DNA from: Phoronis australis
Lineage: Eukaryota > Phoronida > Phoronidae
DNA length: 64,000 bases
Direction of reading: 5' to 3'
NCBI GenBank assembly: GCA_002633005.1
Contig: NMRA01000238.1
Location: 434,001 to 498,000 of the forward strand
The number at the start of each line of letters is the position of its first letter. The first letter of the stretch is position 1. The position numbers were made by a program, and so were the translations under genes. Below are positions 45,494 through 57,499 of the stretch, one piece after another. The notes beneath the pieces are model-generated. The model did no database searches, had not been told where the DNA came from, and worked only from the letters and a program-made list of their open reading frames with translations.

Positions 45494-47715
45494 CCGGCCA
45501 TCGACCCCGGTACGTTTGCTTTTTGTTACATTTTCAAAGCACCTTTGAGAAAGCGACACAAATGGCTAATAATCGACACATTTCGTAGGACTTAAAATTA
45601 TTTCAACACAACGTTTCTGAAACCGACACAAATGGCCAATAATCGACACATTTCTCGGGATTAAGTAAATTTTCTGACCCAAGTGCGAAAAGTCTTGGGC
45701 CGCCGGTTTATCGCCGCCGCCTTAAGCCTACGCCTCGACATAATCCCGTAATTGTCACGGAGCGACTACAAACAGATTAGTTTTCTGGTACATGCATTCC
45801 GCCAGTATGTCGCCGTGGGCCCGACGAATCTCCATTCATCCCACTCCGCACGCAGGGACCTTGTTAGACCCCGATGTCTTTGTGAATAAGCGTTTGATGT
45901 TAGATGGAGTAAGAGGTCCCCACTGAGACCGCGCTACTGACTTCGGTGACGCTAGGCTATCGTGGCACAGCGAATAGTAAGATATTACATGCAAGGGGAA
46001 GTGTCAAGATATATGTCGTAATATTTTAACTTTGTTGTCTCTAATAGATGTAATTTTGAAATCTGCACCCGTCACCGAAAGGTAAGTTTCCTGAGGCAAA
46101 CTGTACGTCTCAGTGGGGTCACAACTAAGATCATTGTCATTTGCGTCGATTAGTACGAGGACCACCTTAGTTTTTTTCGGCGCTAAATGGGACTCAGAAA
46201 CGTCACATTGAAAAACTTTATAAGTCCCAAGAAATGTGTCGATTTTTGGCCATTTGTGTCGCTTTCAGAAACGTTGCGTTGAAAATTTTTACAAGTCCCT
46301 AGAAATGTGTCGATTATTAGCCATCTGTGTCGCTTTCTCAAAGGAGCCCCAGTCGTGTCCCGGCTATGATCTTCAAAAAGTCTCCAGACGGCGGCTCACG
46401 CAGTCCCGGCAGTCGGGATGCGGGTCTGGGCTGGCCGAGGCCAGGGCGCTACAGTCCCCCTGCAGTTCTGTCTATGCGTATGTGCGAAATTTACTAAGTC
46501 CTGAAAAATGTGTCGATTATGGGCCATTTGTGTCGCTTTCAGAAAAGTTGCGTGGAAAAATTAAGTTTCATGAATTGTGTCGATTATTGGCCATGTGTCG
46601 CTTTCAGAAACGTTGCGTTGCAGAATTTACTAAGTCCCGAAAAATGTGTGTCGATTATTGGCCATTTGTGTCGCTTTCTCAAAGGAGCCTTGAAAACATA
46701 ACAGAGGTAGGCAAACATAGCGGGGTCGAGCGACGGGTCGGGATACAGTGGCCCTAGTCGTGTCCCAGCTATCTGTAAGTCCCCAGACGGCGGTTCACGC
46801 GGTCCAGTCGGCCTGCGGGGTCTGCGCTGGCCGAGGTCGAAAGGGCTGCAGTCCCTCTGCAGGTCTGTCTCTGCGTATGTACGAAATTTTCTCAAGTCCA
46901 GAAAAATGTGTCGATTATGGGCCATTTGTGTCGCTTTCAGAAAAGTTGCGTTGAAAATTTTTCCAAGTCCTAAGAAATGTGTCGATTATTGGTCATTTGT
47001 GTCGGTTTCAGAAACGTTGTGTTGAAATAATTATAAGTCCCGAGAAATGTGTCGATTATTGGCCACTTGTGTCGGTTTCAGAAACGATGCGTTGAAAAAT
47101 GTTTAAGTCTTACGAAACGTGTCGATTATTGGCCATTTGTGTCGCTTTCTCAAAGGTGCTTTGAAAATGTAACAAAAAACAAACGTATCGGGGTCCAGCG
47201 CCTGGCCGGTATACAGTCCCGTGTCATGTCCCGGCAATATCTGTGAAAAGTCCCCAGCCGGCGCTTGCGGGGTCTGCGCTGCCGAGGTCGGAGCGCGGCT
47301 GCAAGTCTCATAGTGTCCCTTGCGTATGTGTGCGAAATTTTTTATGTTCCGAGAAATGTGTCGGTTATTGGCCATTTTTGTCGGTTTCAAGTTCAGAGAC
47401 ATTGGTGGTCGTGATTCCGACTAAGCGCCGGCATATATACTTATGCAGTTTCCCAGAATGGCATCTGAAGTGGTCCACATACTAAAAGGCCTGATCGCCT
47501 GCCCTGCGGCCACGTATCCATTAGGCCTACGGTTGGCGGAGGACCAACTGGGAGAATGAGTTCGCGCCCGCTGTCCCGGTGCCGGAAAGTGACGATCCAG
47601 TCGGTGATCGTAGTTTAATCAGCAAGTTTTTGCGGGTTTTAGTTGTGTCGATTTCACCGTCAAAAACCGACGCATTTGAAAATGCACGTTTTCAATTTAC
47701 CCTATATCGTGCCAT

Positions 47716-48839
47716 GTATCGTCTCCCGAGTTCAAAAGAACGCCACTGACAGAACTGAATAAGTCAGTGTAGGCTTATCTGACTCCAGTAACCATCAGGA
47801 TTTATGCCAGGGTTATTTACTTGAGTGTAATGCACGTGCTGAAGTTTATTAGGATTGTTTCTCGATCACTTTCTGCTATTAACTGTACGGTCGAAGCACA
47901 TATAACTAGTTGAACATACAGTTAGTACTATTTACTTGAGATTCATGGCAATAGGGCCGTCCCGGATTACACAGTGACACTCGAATCTCGCTGTATTTAC
48001 CCAAAATGCCGTAAACATTCGTCAGGCACATTTGCTGCCTCGTTTTCGAGCCACTGGAGTTTCACGTTATTTGTTGTTGTCTGATTCTTAACAAGTTTTT
48101 CTCGGTTGCATTACTCTATTCGTTCTTCCTATGCTAACGAAGTATTAAATGTGTTGTGCGTGAAAACTTTTTATAAACTGGACAAGTACCTGTCAATGCG
48201 TGATCTAAAATTCTTTGCCTTCCCGACACCCTAATACGCAGCAACAGCGTGGCATGTTGACTGACTCGTAAGCAAAAGCAAACGACGACCGAACTTATCA
48301 CAACCGAGGTAGAAAAATGACTGACTCGACTGCTCTCACAGTCAGACTATATGAAAAGAAATGGTGCGAAATTCTTGCCTCCCAAAACGTCACTTCCGGA
48401 GTAGACGACGAGTAATTAATTAAATTACGAAAAGCAGTAAATAAGTGAAAATTATGTCTGGAATAACCAACGAACTTTATTTTTTGCTAAAAATGACATT
48501 AAAAAAGGTTGCCTTCGCCTTTAACCCATCGGTGTCTGGTCTATAGTCCAGAGGCTTCGCAATCAAACTTGTCTGATGTTAACGAAGGGTCAACTAATAT
48601 GTGCCATTCAGGACTATTCCCCAGGCTATACCAACAGGTTTCTCATGAATAAGTGACAATCTAAGATACGGACATCCACCAAACTATTACGACAAGTATA
48701 CATGGAACTATGATTTCTAGAGATCGCCACAAATTTTGGTAGGTCATACTTGTGTTTACAGTTGCACTTAGTGAGTGCGTCTTTAATTGCACCCGAAATC
48801 AGGAGACTACTGCAAAAGAAAAATTCACCTGTCTAACAG
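47716..48839. other. Non-coding interval
   Basis: No gene, tandem repeat or element was recognised between the composite satellite and the LINE relic. Confidence 0.4.
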
Positions 48840-49780
48840 ATAATGTCCAAATGGAAGAGAATTTAAGGCGAAGGTCAAGGTGAATCCCAAGTGTCTTGAC
48901 CGAATTTTCACATTCAATTTTGGTGTCAACGATCAGTAAAAATTCAACATCATTTATGCCATTTTTTGGAAAAGATTATGGACTTTTTTCAGTATTTGCT
49001 TCCATAGGGTTTGCTGTAAACCAATAAGTGGCCACCTGACATACAGCACATAGGACTTGTCTTTACATTACTTAAAAAAGGATATCAAACTCAGTTTTGT
49101 CCTATTAACAGATATTAAAACGACATGCCCATCCAATTCCCTGAAACAAAATAAAGCTCTAAAACCCTCAAAAACTTGGAAGAAAATTTGAGAACTCCTT
49201 TCAGACCAAAGCAGCCCTAGTCTTTTAGGACAAGGACATATGGAGAAAGACCACCCACCAAGAACCATAATACCCAATCTGTAACAGGATTATTTTCAGT
49301 TGATACCTGCTATTATCTTGCAAGATTGGCACCAATGATGCATTGGCAGGTGAAAGAATGAGGACTGGCTGAAATCATCAAAACAGGGTTTAGTATCCTT
49401 TTAAAGAGCTATCTATCTTCTAATATAGATAGCACTTTAAAACAGCAGTATTATCATCAGCATAGTTATGTAGATTGCAATGAAGAGACCATTTATCATA
49501 ATATTAAATAACATAGGCCCCTGAGTACTGATCCTTGGGGAACTTCCTTAGTGACCTGGGACCATGAGCTGAATGAGCACCCTATACTGACCCTCATTTG
49601 TCTATTTGCCAAATTAGACTTTACAGCACATGTTATCAGAACATCCATAACCTCTGACTTTAGCCAGCAATAAAGCATGCTAAACAGTCAAATGTTTCAG
49701 AAAGGTCCATTTAACATAGAACCTGCTATGAGTTTTCGGTCCAAGGCCATACCTATGTCTTTAGTTAAGTATCTTCGACT
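48840..49780 (-). pseudogene. Degenerate LINE reverse transcriptase (CR1/L2-like)
   Basis: Reverse transcriptases of non-LTR elements copy element RNA at the target site. In minus-strand order the fragments are HALLLAK (after the position of the FDCLPH motif), NLANRQMRVSIGCSFSSWSQ, VPQGSVLRG, FNIMINGLF, the catalytic NYADDNT at about 49447-49467, WFTANPMEANTEKSP, and IECENSVKTLGIHLDLRLKF. They lie in several frames with stops. About 300 bp between YADDNT and WFTANPMEAN exceeds the usual spacing, suggesting an insertion (49070-49400). Endonuclease and ORF1 are absent. The clade is judged from motif style only. Confidence 0.75.
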
Positions 49781-49914
49781 TGAAAGACAAGTCAGTTAAA
49801 GGGGTATTAAAACTGCTGGTCAAACATCGGTCATCAGCTTCGCAGGAACAAATGTACAACATTTTAATAAGATCTGAATGGGGTTTAGGATACTCTTATT
49901 ATACACGTGCAGAT

Positions 49915-49980
49915 GCTAGACACCCAGACAGAGATGATGAGATATGTATCCACATACAAATATATGGGCGCATGAAAATT
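49915..49980. mobile_element. Tail fragment of the TGCGCCCACA-type element
   Basis: GATGATGAGATATGTATCCA then CATACAAATATATGGGCGCATG resembles the right end at 9309-9349 (GATGACGGCATAATGCGTCC...). The rest of a copy was not recognised. Confidence 0.4.
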
Positions 49981-51440
49981 GAATTCAGTTACCCTGGGAA
50001 ACAAGTGGATGACACCTGTTCATACCTACTTTATTTCATAGCAAACAAAACGATTGGAAAATCTTATTTCAACACATTTATTATCAATTTTACAAAAGAA
50101 AAGTACATTTAGGATATAGAACCATTATATGCAATTATACAATACTCAACAAAATATGTACATCAGAAAAGAAGAATTCACTTACTAATTATAAAAGTGG
50201 ATTTTTGCCAAATGTATGCCAGGCATGTGTTGTGTAGTACCAACGACCTTGAGAAAATGCAAGGTCACCCAAGTCTTGGTGAGATATTACCATGTATTAC
50301 AAACAAAGCAGGGGACCACACTAGCTTACTTAGCTAGATTCTTACCTCTACAGTCAACCAGCAAATGATTATGCCAGCCTTAGGATGTGCTCATGTGACT
50401 TTTGAAATAATTGTGAGACAATGGTTGAAACTGAAGCATGAAAGCACCTTTTTCTTAAGGAGCGAGTTTTGAAATGAAACCAGTGACAGACCAGAACCAA
50501 TTATGCTTCACTTCAACACAAATCTATTTGCAATGTTCATTCACCAAAATGAGCTGTCACAAGGTGTTGCCAGTCATCAGGTATCCTCCATGAGGTTTTT
50601 TGAGCAGGTCTCATCTTCAGACAGAAATTTAAATTCTTAATGAATTTAACTTTTCCTGCTCTCCATTAGAATGAGTTTAATTTAAGTGCAATATGATATT
50701 TCCGTATTTGTACTCCAAATTGGAACTTTGTGATCCCTGAATATATGGTTAAAAACTTGAATTCTTAGCTTCAATTTGTGGCCACAAAGTGCCAATTTGG
50801 ATTATGTACTCAGCTACCTGAATGATAATAAGTCAAGTACAAACTTATCTAAAGTTCACTCTAAAATAGAACAAAAAATACTAAAACTAAGTTGGCAGGT
50901 TAGATTTCAGGCCATGCCCTAGTCTGAGTTGGTAAGAGATAAAGGCCAGAGGAGAATAGCTAAAACCTTTGAACATTATCATATTTAAGAGACTTCCCTA
51001 ACAAGCAGCATTAACTTGACATACAAATACAAGTGAAAAGAATTAAACATTCCATACATTGATACATACAAAGTAGCATAATTACACACATTTTATTACA
51101 TACATTTTGTACACAGTATATTTAACACAATGGCCAAAATTTGGCACAGCAAAAGTTAACATTAGTGAAGAAGGCAAGAGTTCTTGTCAACGTTAATACC
51201 CAAGTTGGGAAGACTTATCTTTTGTGGACTTATACTAAATTTGCATTCAAATTGGAGATTGGTGATTTACAAGTGAGAGAACACGAGAGAAAAATTTCAC
51301 TGAATTAAAATATCGTTTTTATGTAAATTATGCGTCTTATTTTTAATAGCGTATAAATGTCGGTGCAATGCCCTTTGCTGAACATGCGATTGTTGCGCGT
51401 GCTCATTTAAGTACTCTATTTTCATGTTCGATGACGTCAG
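49981..51440. other. Non-coding AT-rich interval
   Basis: No gene, RNA or repeat structure was recognised. Confidence 0.4.
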
Positions 51441-51512
51441 CCGCTGAGTGGTGTAGTGGTAAAATCGGGGACTCGCAACTCTTGAGGCCAGAGTTTCCAG
51501 CCAAAACTGATA
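51441..51512 (+). mobile_element. tRNA-derived SINE-like fragment
   Basis: An A-box-like TGGTGTAGTGG (51449-51459) is followed by GACTCGCAACTC, resembling a tRNA anticodon loop, and a degenerate B-box (AGAGTTTCCAGCC). The 3' half does not fold into a full cloverleaf, so this is read as a tRNA-like SINE head or a decayed tRNA pseudogene rather than a working tRNA. Confidence 0.4.
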
Positions 51513-52105
51513 ACTATATTGGAATGTGTTTATATCCTGTAGTTACATAATATTCTATCCTGTTGTTGTTTATGGTTTAGTGGTTCCTGTTTTGTAGTAG
51601 TCAGTACTGTATTAGTCATATATTCCTAGAACCTATTGACTTCCTGTACATTTCTGTATATATTCTATTATTTGTTGATATCAATAGACTTTTAGTTCGA
51701 CAGCCAACTGGGCACAATCTTTGTTTTACTCACGACTTTTCAAAACGACATCTCACTAGTGAGATAACTTTATGGGTTATTACACGGTTATATCTGCCAT
51801 TCGAGGCTAATATTGTGGTATAAAATCCAGTATCAATCTCCTAAGTACTGTAGCATTTTAAGGACAATACCACTCCACAGCCTGAGCAGGACTCTTCCTG
51901 CGCAGTGACTGTATTGTTATATCCAGGTAACCCTGTGTTGATGCTGGAGATATATTCCAATCTCCGCACTTTTTAAAGATTTGCAAAATGTTAACAGAGC
52001 ACCTGTATTTGGTTAATAAATTCAAAGGGTGTTCTGTTTTTATGGTAAAATATTTCAGTGCAGGAACTCTGAAACTTCATATCGTTTGTCATTTTTCTTT
52101 TACAG
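51513..52105. other. AT-rich interval upstream of the DUF7869-like pseudogene
   Basis: No gene recognised. The end of the interval provides the pyrimidine tract and acceptor for the exon at 52106. Confidence 0.4.
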
Positions 52106-53695
52106 GAAAACAGATTTGAGAAACGCAATGACTGTTCAATGCCGAAGGAACTTCTGAAAGACTTGAAGTCCAAGACAGAAAGACTTGGTTGGGAAAAACA
52201 GAGAGAAGCTCATCTGAGTAAACAAAGGTATATTATTGTTTTGGCTTGAACAATAATTGACCTGGTAACTGAAAAATGGATTGGTGTATATTTGTCCACC
52301 ACCATGTGTTAATGCCAAAGGGAAATGTTGTTGATACTTGTAATTTTTTACCACCTGGACTGTAATGCTAGAAAGTTTGAACTGAAACTGTACTTCCTTT
52401 GTTGCAGTGAAGAGGCAAAAATATGTGACCCATATATCTAAGGGACAGAAAGAACAAGTACCTTTTCATTTTAACAGATGGAATAGATCAGCAAAAGACA
52501 TGAGTGCCTGGATTTACAGTGTTCAGCAAGTTAATGTCTAAAATGTTTAAGCCGAAAACCCACTTGTCTGGTGTCATGGTTCATGGTAGAGAGACTCTTG
52601 GCTATTTTGATGTTGGCCAATGGAGCCATGGGCCAGATCTCACCACTAATATATTACTCATAACTCTGATGGGCTTAGATAACATGCCAGAATTGTTATA
52701 TTTGCAAATGGACAATAGTGCCCGTGAAAATAAGAGTGTTCTTATTTTTGGACTTTGTGCACTACTTGTAGAATTGAAAATTTTGCGGAAGATTAAAACA
52801 GGATTTTTAATGGTTGGGCATACACACACAGACATAGACCCAAGGTTTTTTGCGATTTTCAAAATTTTTGTCACGCAATTCTTAAAGAACAATGCCTACA
52901 CCTTTCTCAAGATACCTTCACCACATATATAACATCTCAGACTAGATAAAGCCTCATCTGCAGCCACTTTGCTACCATTCTAAGCCAGTCTCCAGTTCAA
53001 GTTCCAGCTGGATGATCTTGGAAAGTGTGTCATTTTTACCAAGAAGTGGTCATCAGACTTAGAATGGATGCTGGCTGATTTCAACACTGATACTGGTTTG
53101 TTTTTTTGATATCCATTTAGTGCTACTGTGACAAGTGTCTGCACTTTGAAAACAAACAAAATTTTTGCTTGCTTAGATACAAGTGTACACCATCATCACA
53201 GGTGTTAATGTGTGTTAACAAGAGAATGCGTTTGAAATTCATGCATAATTGTCATTGCTTGTTGAGAAATGATGGTACAAAACAATGCCTGCTATATCAG
53301 CCTAGAGAAGGTGACTCATTTTTGCAGATATTTTTTATTTTTTTCCAACACTTTAAATTTCTGTCGTGTGTTAAATTATATATCTATTTGTCATACTTGT
53401 GTACATAGTTAAATATGGTTTTTAATTTTTAAACAGGTTGCTATCTTTTGAAGACTCATACAGCGGAGCGGGTATTCCTAAATTACTACACCCTAGTTAC
53501 GAGAAGTTGGAGTTACACCGCCTGAAAAGTTCGATCATGAGTGCTTCAAATTTGATTAGCGAGGACGATCAAGATTGGTGGAACAGATGGTTTAAAGATG
53601 GTGAAGATAGCGAAATGAGTAAGATACATCCACGCACTTTTACCCATGACCAGTACAGTAGTGCACTGGAGGAACTGCTAGTTTTCTTAAGTTAG
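52106..53695 (+). pseudogene. DUF7869-like mobile-element protein, multi-exon and broken
   Basis: DUF7869 proteins are multicopy, probably transposon-derived proteins of invertebrates and some plants and oomycetes; their activity is unproven. Segments: an exon at 52106-52227 (ENRFEKRNDC to EAHLSKQ, acceptor TTTTACAG, donor GTATAT); an exon from 52408 that stops at 52439; then after a frameshift KYLFILTDGIDQQKT, a TGA, and VPGFTVFSKLM, GVMVHGRETLGYFDVGQW, LQMDNSARENK and GHTHTDID (to about 52845). Remnants follow near 52990-53100 (FQLDDLGKCVIF) and a last exon from 53438 (LLSFEDSYSGAGIPKLLHPS). Core motifs, an acidic DGxDQ start, DNxxxENK and HTHxDID, are intact but the frame is not. The first exon implies more coding sequence upstream. 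Confidence 0.7.
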
Positions 53696-55435
53696 TAAAT
53701 GGTGAGTTGGTTGAAAAATTGAAACATAGTCACACAATCTCCGATCAGTCCAAAGTGTGCAGACTTATTTCGATTATCTGGCTTACGACAAAGAATATTT
53801 GTCTTGAAAACTTATCATTAAAAAAGCAGACTTACATTAGAAAAGACTGTATGTACACATAAATCAAAGAAAATCGATACACATTACCCAGTTAAAAAAT
53901 GATGCCCATGGTAATTCAGACATTATGTGTAGTGAAAAAAAGTGTAATAGTAATACTGATAGTAGTAGTAGTAACGATAACAAGCGTAACACTAAATGTC
54001 AAGCATTAGTGTTGCTAAATCTGACAGTGTTAGTGATTTCATTAATAGTCGTTTAGACGTCAAGAACATTTTTCATATTATCAGGAACACATGAACACTT
54101 TCTGTAGGCAACAAGTCACACAGATTATACCGTTACACCACAGTGGTAAGAAAACAGTAAAAAAGACTTGGTTTCCTTGGAACCCGCACCGATGATCTGA
54201 AGTCAGCTGTTGAAATCATACAAAACTTCCTTAGAATTTGTTTAGTGGACTGATTGCAGTTCCAAAATAGTTCCATTGGGTGCCCTAAATTTTGCTCCAA
54301 AATATTTTTACTCGGCGGAATTCTTTGAACCTCCAATCAGAAAAGCGTGCGCTTCTAATGTTCCATCACGCTATCAGATAAAATTCCATGCTAAGAAACA
54401 TGCTTTTTTATAGTCATAAGTTGGATCTTTCGTATATTCTTTATTTAACGTTTTTTTTCGTGCAACCAGATCATAAATGTTTAATTAAATTGTATTGTTT
54501 CAATTGTCTACCTGCAAGATATTCACCACGTGCCAAAATGATAAGTACTACTATAACTGGACACCCTGAGCTCTACTATGCAGTTCACGTGTACTTTCAC
54601 TTTTACATAAAAACTGCGGTAGACCGGCACGCGCAATTACGTATCTGTCATCATTTACTTTCACGTCAGAGAGCTAAACTTTATTTAATATTAGCTCACC
54701 TATAAGAGAAGAACAATCTCTCTCGATGACAATACCGAGATTAAGCTATGAGGCCACCATGCCACTGCTAACGACATCAAGGAAGCGGACCAAGTACGCA
54801 TACACGCACTGGAGGTCGACATATATGGCTCTAAAGTGTCCCTCAACTCATTCACTGAAACAACTATTTTGGTAAGATAGTCCAAAATATGTAAACGTTA
54901 ACAATATAAAGTAAACGAAAATCTTAATATGATAAAAAGAGCTTAATTATTGTCAGATCAAAATCAAAAGAAAGCTAAACAACATTATATAGAATCAACG
55001 AGAGAGAACATGTTGCACTGTGAATGAAATACATGATGTACAGACAAAATTAAGAAAGAGGTAAACTAGAAAATTGTGTTGTTAATTGCAGATCGACGAA
55101 GAAGAACGGGAATAACTATCGCAGTTATGGGCATGAACAAAAGGTAAAAATGAATCGCACAAAAACAACCTCCTAAAACCACTATGAATATTTACGATCA
55201 TACACTTTCTCGTGCAGATGATGACAAGTAATACAACGAAAAAGAAAGTAGACGATGATATAGGAAATTAAGATTTCGAATTTGATCTCAAAATACGCCA
55301 CTATATAAGCACATGTATCTGTTTGTTCCAAGATCGTATCTAATCGAAAGATCAATGTCAACCAATTACAGGATACAATATTTGTATAACGTTTGCGTTC
55401 TCTCATTTGCTGACCCAAAATACGGAGATGCTTAG
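53696..55435. other. Interval between the DUF7869-like pseudogene and the piggyBac core
   Basis: AT-rich, with a short GTA-repeat near 53960-53975. No left piggyBac terminus (TTAACCC...) was recognised, so the 5' end of that element is lost or rearranged. Frames here show no family resemblance. Confidence 0.4.
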
Positions 55436-57149
55436 GTGAGCTCAATCATGCCCTGCCCCCTTTTTGAAAAGTTGACCCAGTACTTCCACGTGAGGGACAC
55501 TTCAGGACAGCCACACCAAGGGGCAGACAGTTATGACCCTCTTTATAAAGTAAGACCATTATTAGATATAGTTACTGAGAATTTCAAAAATAATTACTAT
55601 CCTGAATGTGAATTGTCAGTGGAAGCAATGGTTGGCTTCAAAGGGCGGATCCATTTTCGTCAGTACATGCCAGCTAAACCTACAAAGTGGGGGATAAAGG
55701 TGTGGGAACTGTGCGAGTCGAGGTCTGGATTCTGCAGCAATTTTGACGTTTACACGGGTAAAAAACAAAATGGAGAGAGGCAACACGGCCTCGGCAATGA
55801 TGTGGTGTGGACACTGTCCAAACCATATCATGGACATCACCATCATCTCTACTACGATCGATTCTTTTCTTCAGTGACACTAGCAGAACACCTCAAACTG
55901 GAAAACACTTACACTTAAGGGACAACAATGAATAACTGCAAAGGTTTACCAGCCTGTTTCAAAAGAGACAAGCTCAAGAATACTGGTTATCTCATTCAAG
56001 AACAGAAACGTGAACTGGTAGCCACTATGTACAAGGACAAGCAGACTCTCTTTTCTCTCAACTATCCACAAACCATTCGCGGGTGAGGAAAAGCCTGAAG
56101 ACAATCTATGTTACAACGATTTCATGGGTGGCGTGGATAAGTCAGACCAAATGCGATCTTACTACCCTGTAGTCAGAGCATGCAAGAAATGGTGGCGCTA
56201 TTTGGTATGGTTTTGTGTGAATTTGTCTCTTGTAAATGCATTCACTATGAGTACGAAGAGTCACCATGTGCCACTTTGCCAAAGTATTATGACTTGGTGC
56301 GGTTCCGCATGGAAGTAATTGAACAGCTTGTGAACGGGTTTCACGTCAGCAACGTAAAGCAAGAAGGAGATCGGACTGTGCAGATGTTGTTAACCAGGTA
56401 GCCATAGGACATCATAAAATTGTAACAGTTCAAGGGAGGAAAAAGTTTGTCACCAATGTGTAATGAGTAATCGCAACACACCAAAGGGTTACCCCATCGA
56501 GACTTTTTTGTGAGGGGGCCCTTGTGCAGAGTGAACTGCAGAGTGACAGGATTTGGTAAAAGAAGAAACTGTATAAAATGACTGGTTTTAAAATATCAGT
56601 TACCTGGTAAAAGCAAGAAATAAACATAACTGATATATTTTGAAATTATAGTTTGCTCCATTGATGCATGTAGTCCATGTTCAAACAGAAGTAACAAGCA
56701 CTGAAGTCAAAATAGGATGAAGGAAGCAAATTCAGTTGTCTTCATGTTTTCGTACCTACAAATTACAAGTTATTTTATATTTTTTTGCACAATTTGTGGT
56801 GTTCCAGTGCTTGCTTATTGTTATGGACAGTTGTCAACACAAAACAACCAAGGTTTTGGTTTTCCAATATTTTTTTTATTTCAGTCACTTCAAAAACAGT
56901 TCAAAAACATCAAATTAACAAAATTTACCCCTAATTACCTGATTTTTCCAACAAATATTGGGAACCCATAGGCAGATATTCACATAAAGAAAACCATCTC
57001 GAGTGTCTGCTGAAAATTTGGAGGACTTACCTCAAATAATTTTGAAGATATAGTTGTATTTGTGGAAGTAGGAAATTTCAGCATAAAATGGCAGAAATAA
57101 TGCAAGCAAATGAGGATTGTCGGGTGCTGAGAAATTAAGTGCAAAAGGG
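55436..57149 (+). pseudogene. piggyBac-type transposase pseudogene with intact right terminus
   Basis: piggyBac transposases cut and paste at TTAA with a DDD catalytic triad. The frame 55436-55915 gives LFEKLTQYFHVRD, LSVEAMVGFKGRIHFRQYMP, KPTKWGIKVWELCESRSGF and LYYDRFFSSVTLAEHL (second Asp present). At the first catalytic position relatives read LSxDExM; here it is LSVEAM, so the Asp codon is gone. A TAA follows ENTYT, the sequence continues (NCKGLPACFKRDKLKNTGYL), then a frameshift, MGGVDKSDQMRSYYPVVRAC (third Asp present), and another frameshift before PKYYDLVRFRMEVIEQLV. About 750 bp downstream, GCAAAAGGGTTAA (57141-57153) is a typical piggyBac end with its TTAA. The N-terminus is missing. 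Confidence 0.85.
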
Positions 57150-57479
57150 TTAAGCTGAAAACCCCATTGTCTGGTATCATGGTTCATGGTAGAGACTCTT
57201 GGCTATTTTGATGTTGGCCAATGGAGCCATGGGCCAGACCTCACCGCCATTATATTACTCATGACTGTGATGGGCTTAGACAAAATGCCAGAAATTTTAT
57301 ATTCGCAAATGGACAATAGTGCCCGTGAAAATAAGAATGTTCTTATTTTTGGACTTTGTGCACTACTGGTAGAATGGAAAATTTTTCGGAAAATTAAAAT
57401 AAGGTTTTTAATGGTTCGGCATACACACAGACATAGACCAAGTTTTTTTGCAATTTCAACATTTTTGTCACGCAATTCT
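57150..57479 (+). pseudogene. Second, partial DUF7869-like copy
   Basis: Aligns with 52547-52882 with few substitutions (LGYFDVGQWSHGPDL, QMDNSARENK). It has lost 2 bp after CATGGTAGAGA and 4 bp in the CACACA stretch, which destroys the HTHxDID motif and the frame. Its left edge is the TTAA of the piggyBac terminus; the matching TTAA exists uninterrupted in the first copy at 52547. Confidence 0.8.
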
Positions 57480-57499
57480 CCAATAACTATACCAAGAAA

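Larger units (their letters stand above)
44291..47715. repeat. CpG-rich composite satellite: 71-bp monomers alternating with a GC-rich module, both orientations
   Basis: The 70-71-bp monomer (GTGTCGATTATTGGCCATTT then GTGTCGCTTTCAGAAACGTT) occurs about 14 times; anchors at 46236, 46307, 46510, 46577, 46648, 46908, 46979, 47049 and 47119 show the spacing. Between monomer groups lies a GC-rich module (GTCGTGTCCCGG...CCCCAGACGGCGG...TGCCGAGG). The order is forward at 44291-45011, inverted at 45012-45670, forward again from about 46200. Two end segments (44747-45011 and 47457-47715; ATGGCATCTGAAG to CCCTATATCGTGC) are direct repeats. Open frames of up to 173 codons follow the repeat and are not genes. 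It could be a foldback-type element or a local satellite. Confidence 0.8.

Noticed and set aside
46236-46757. 173-codon plus-strand open frame
   Set aside because: It runs through the 71-bp satellite and GC-rich module, and its peptide repeats with the monomer. No gene signal.
51441-51512. Functional tRNA gene
   Set aside because: The A-box is good but the B-box is degenerate and the acceptor stem does not close; kept only as a SINE-like fragment.
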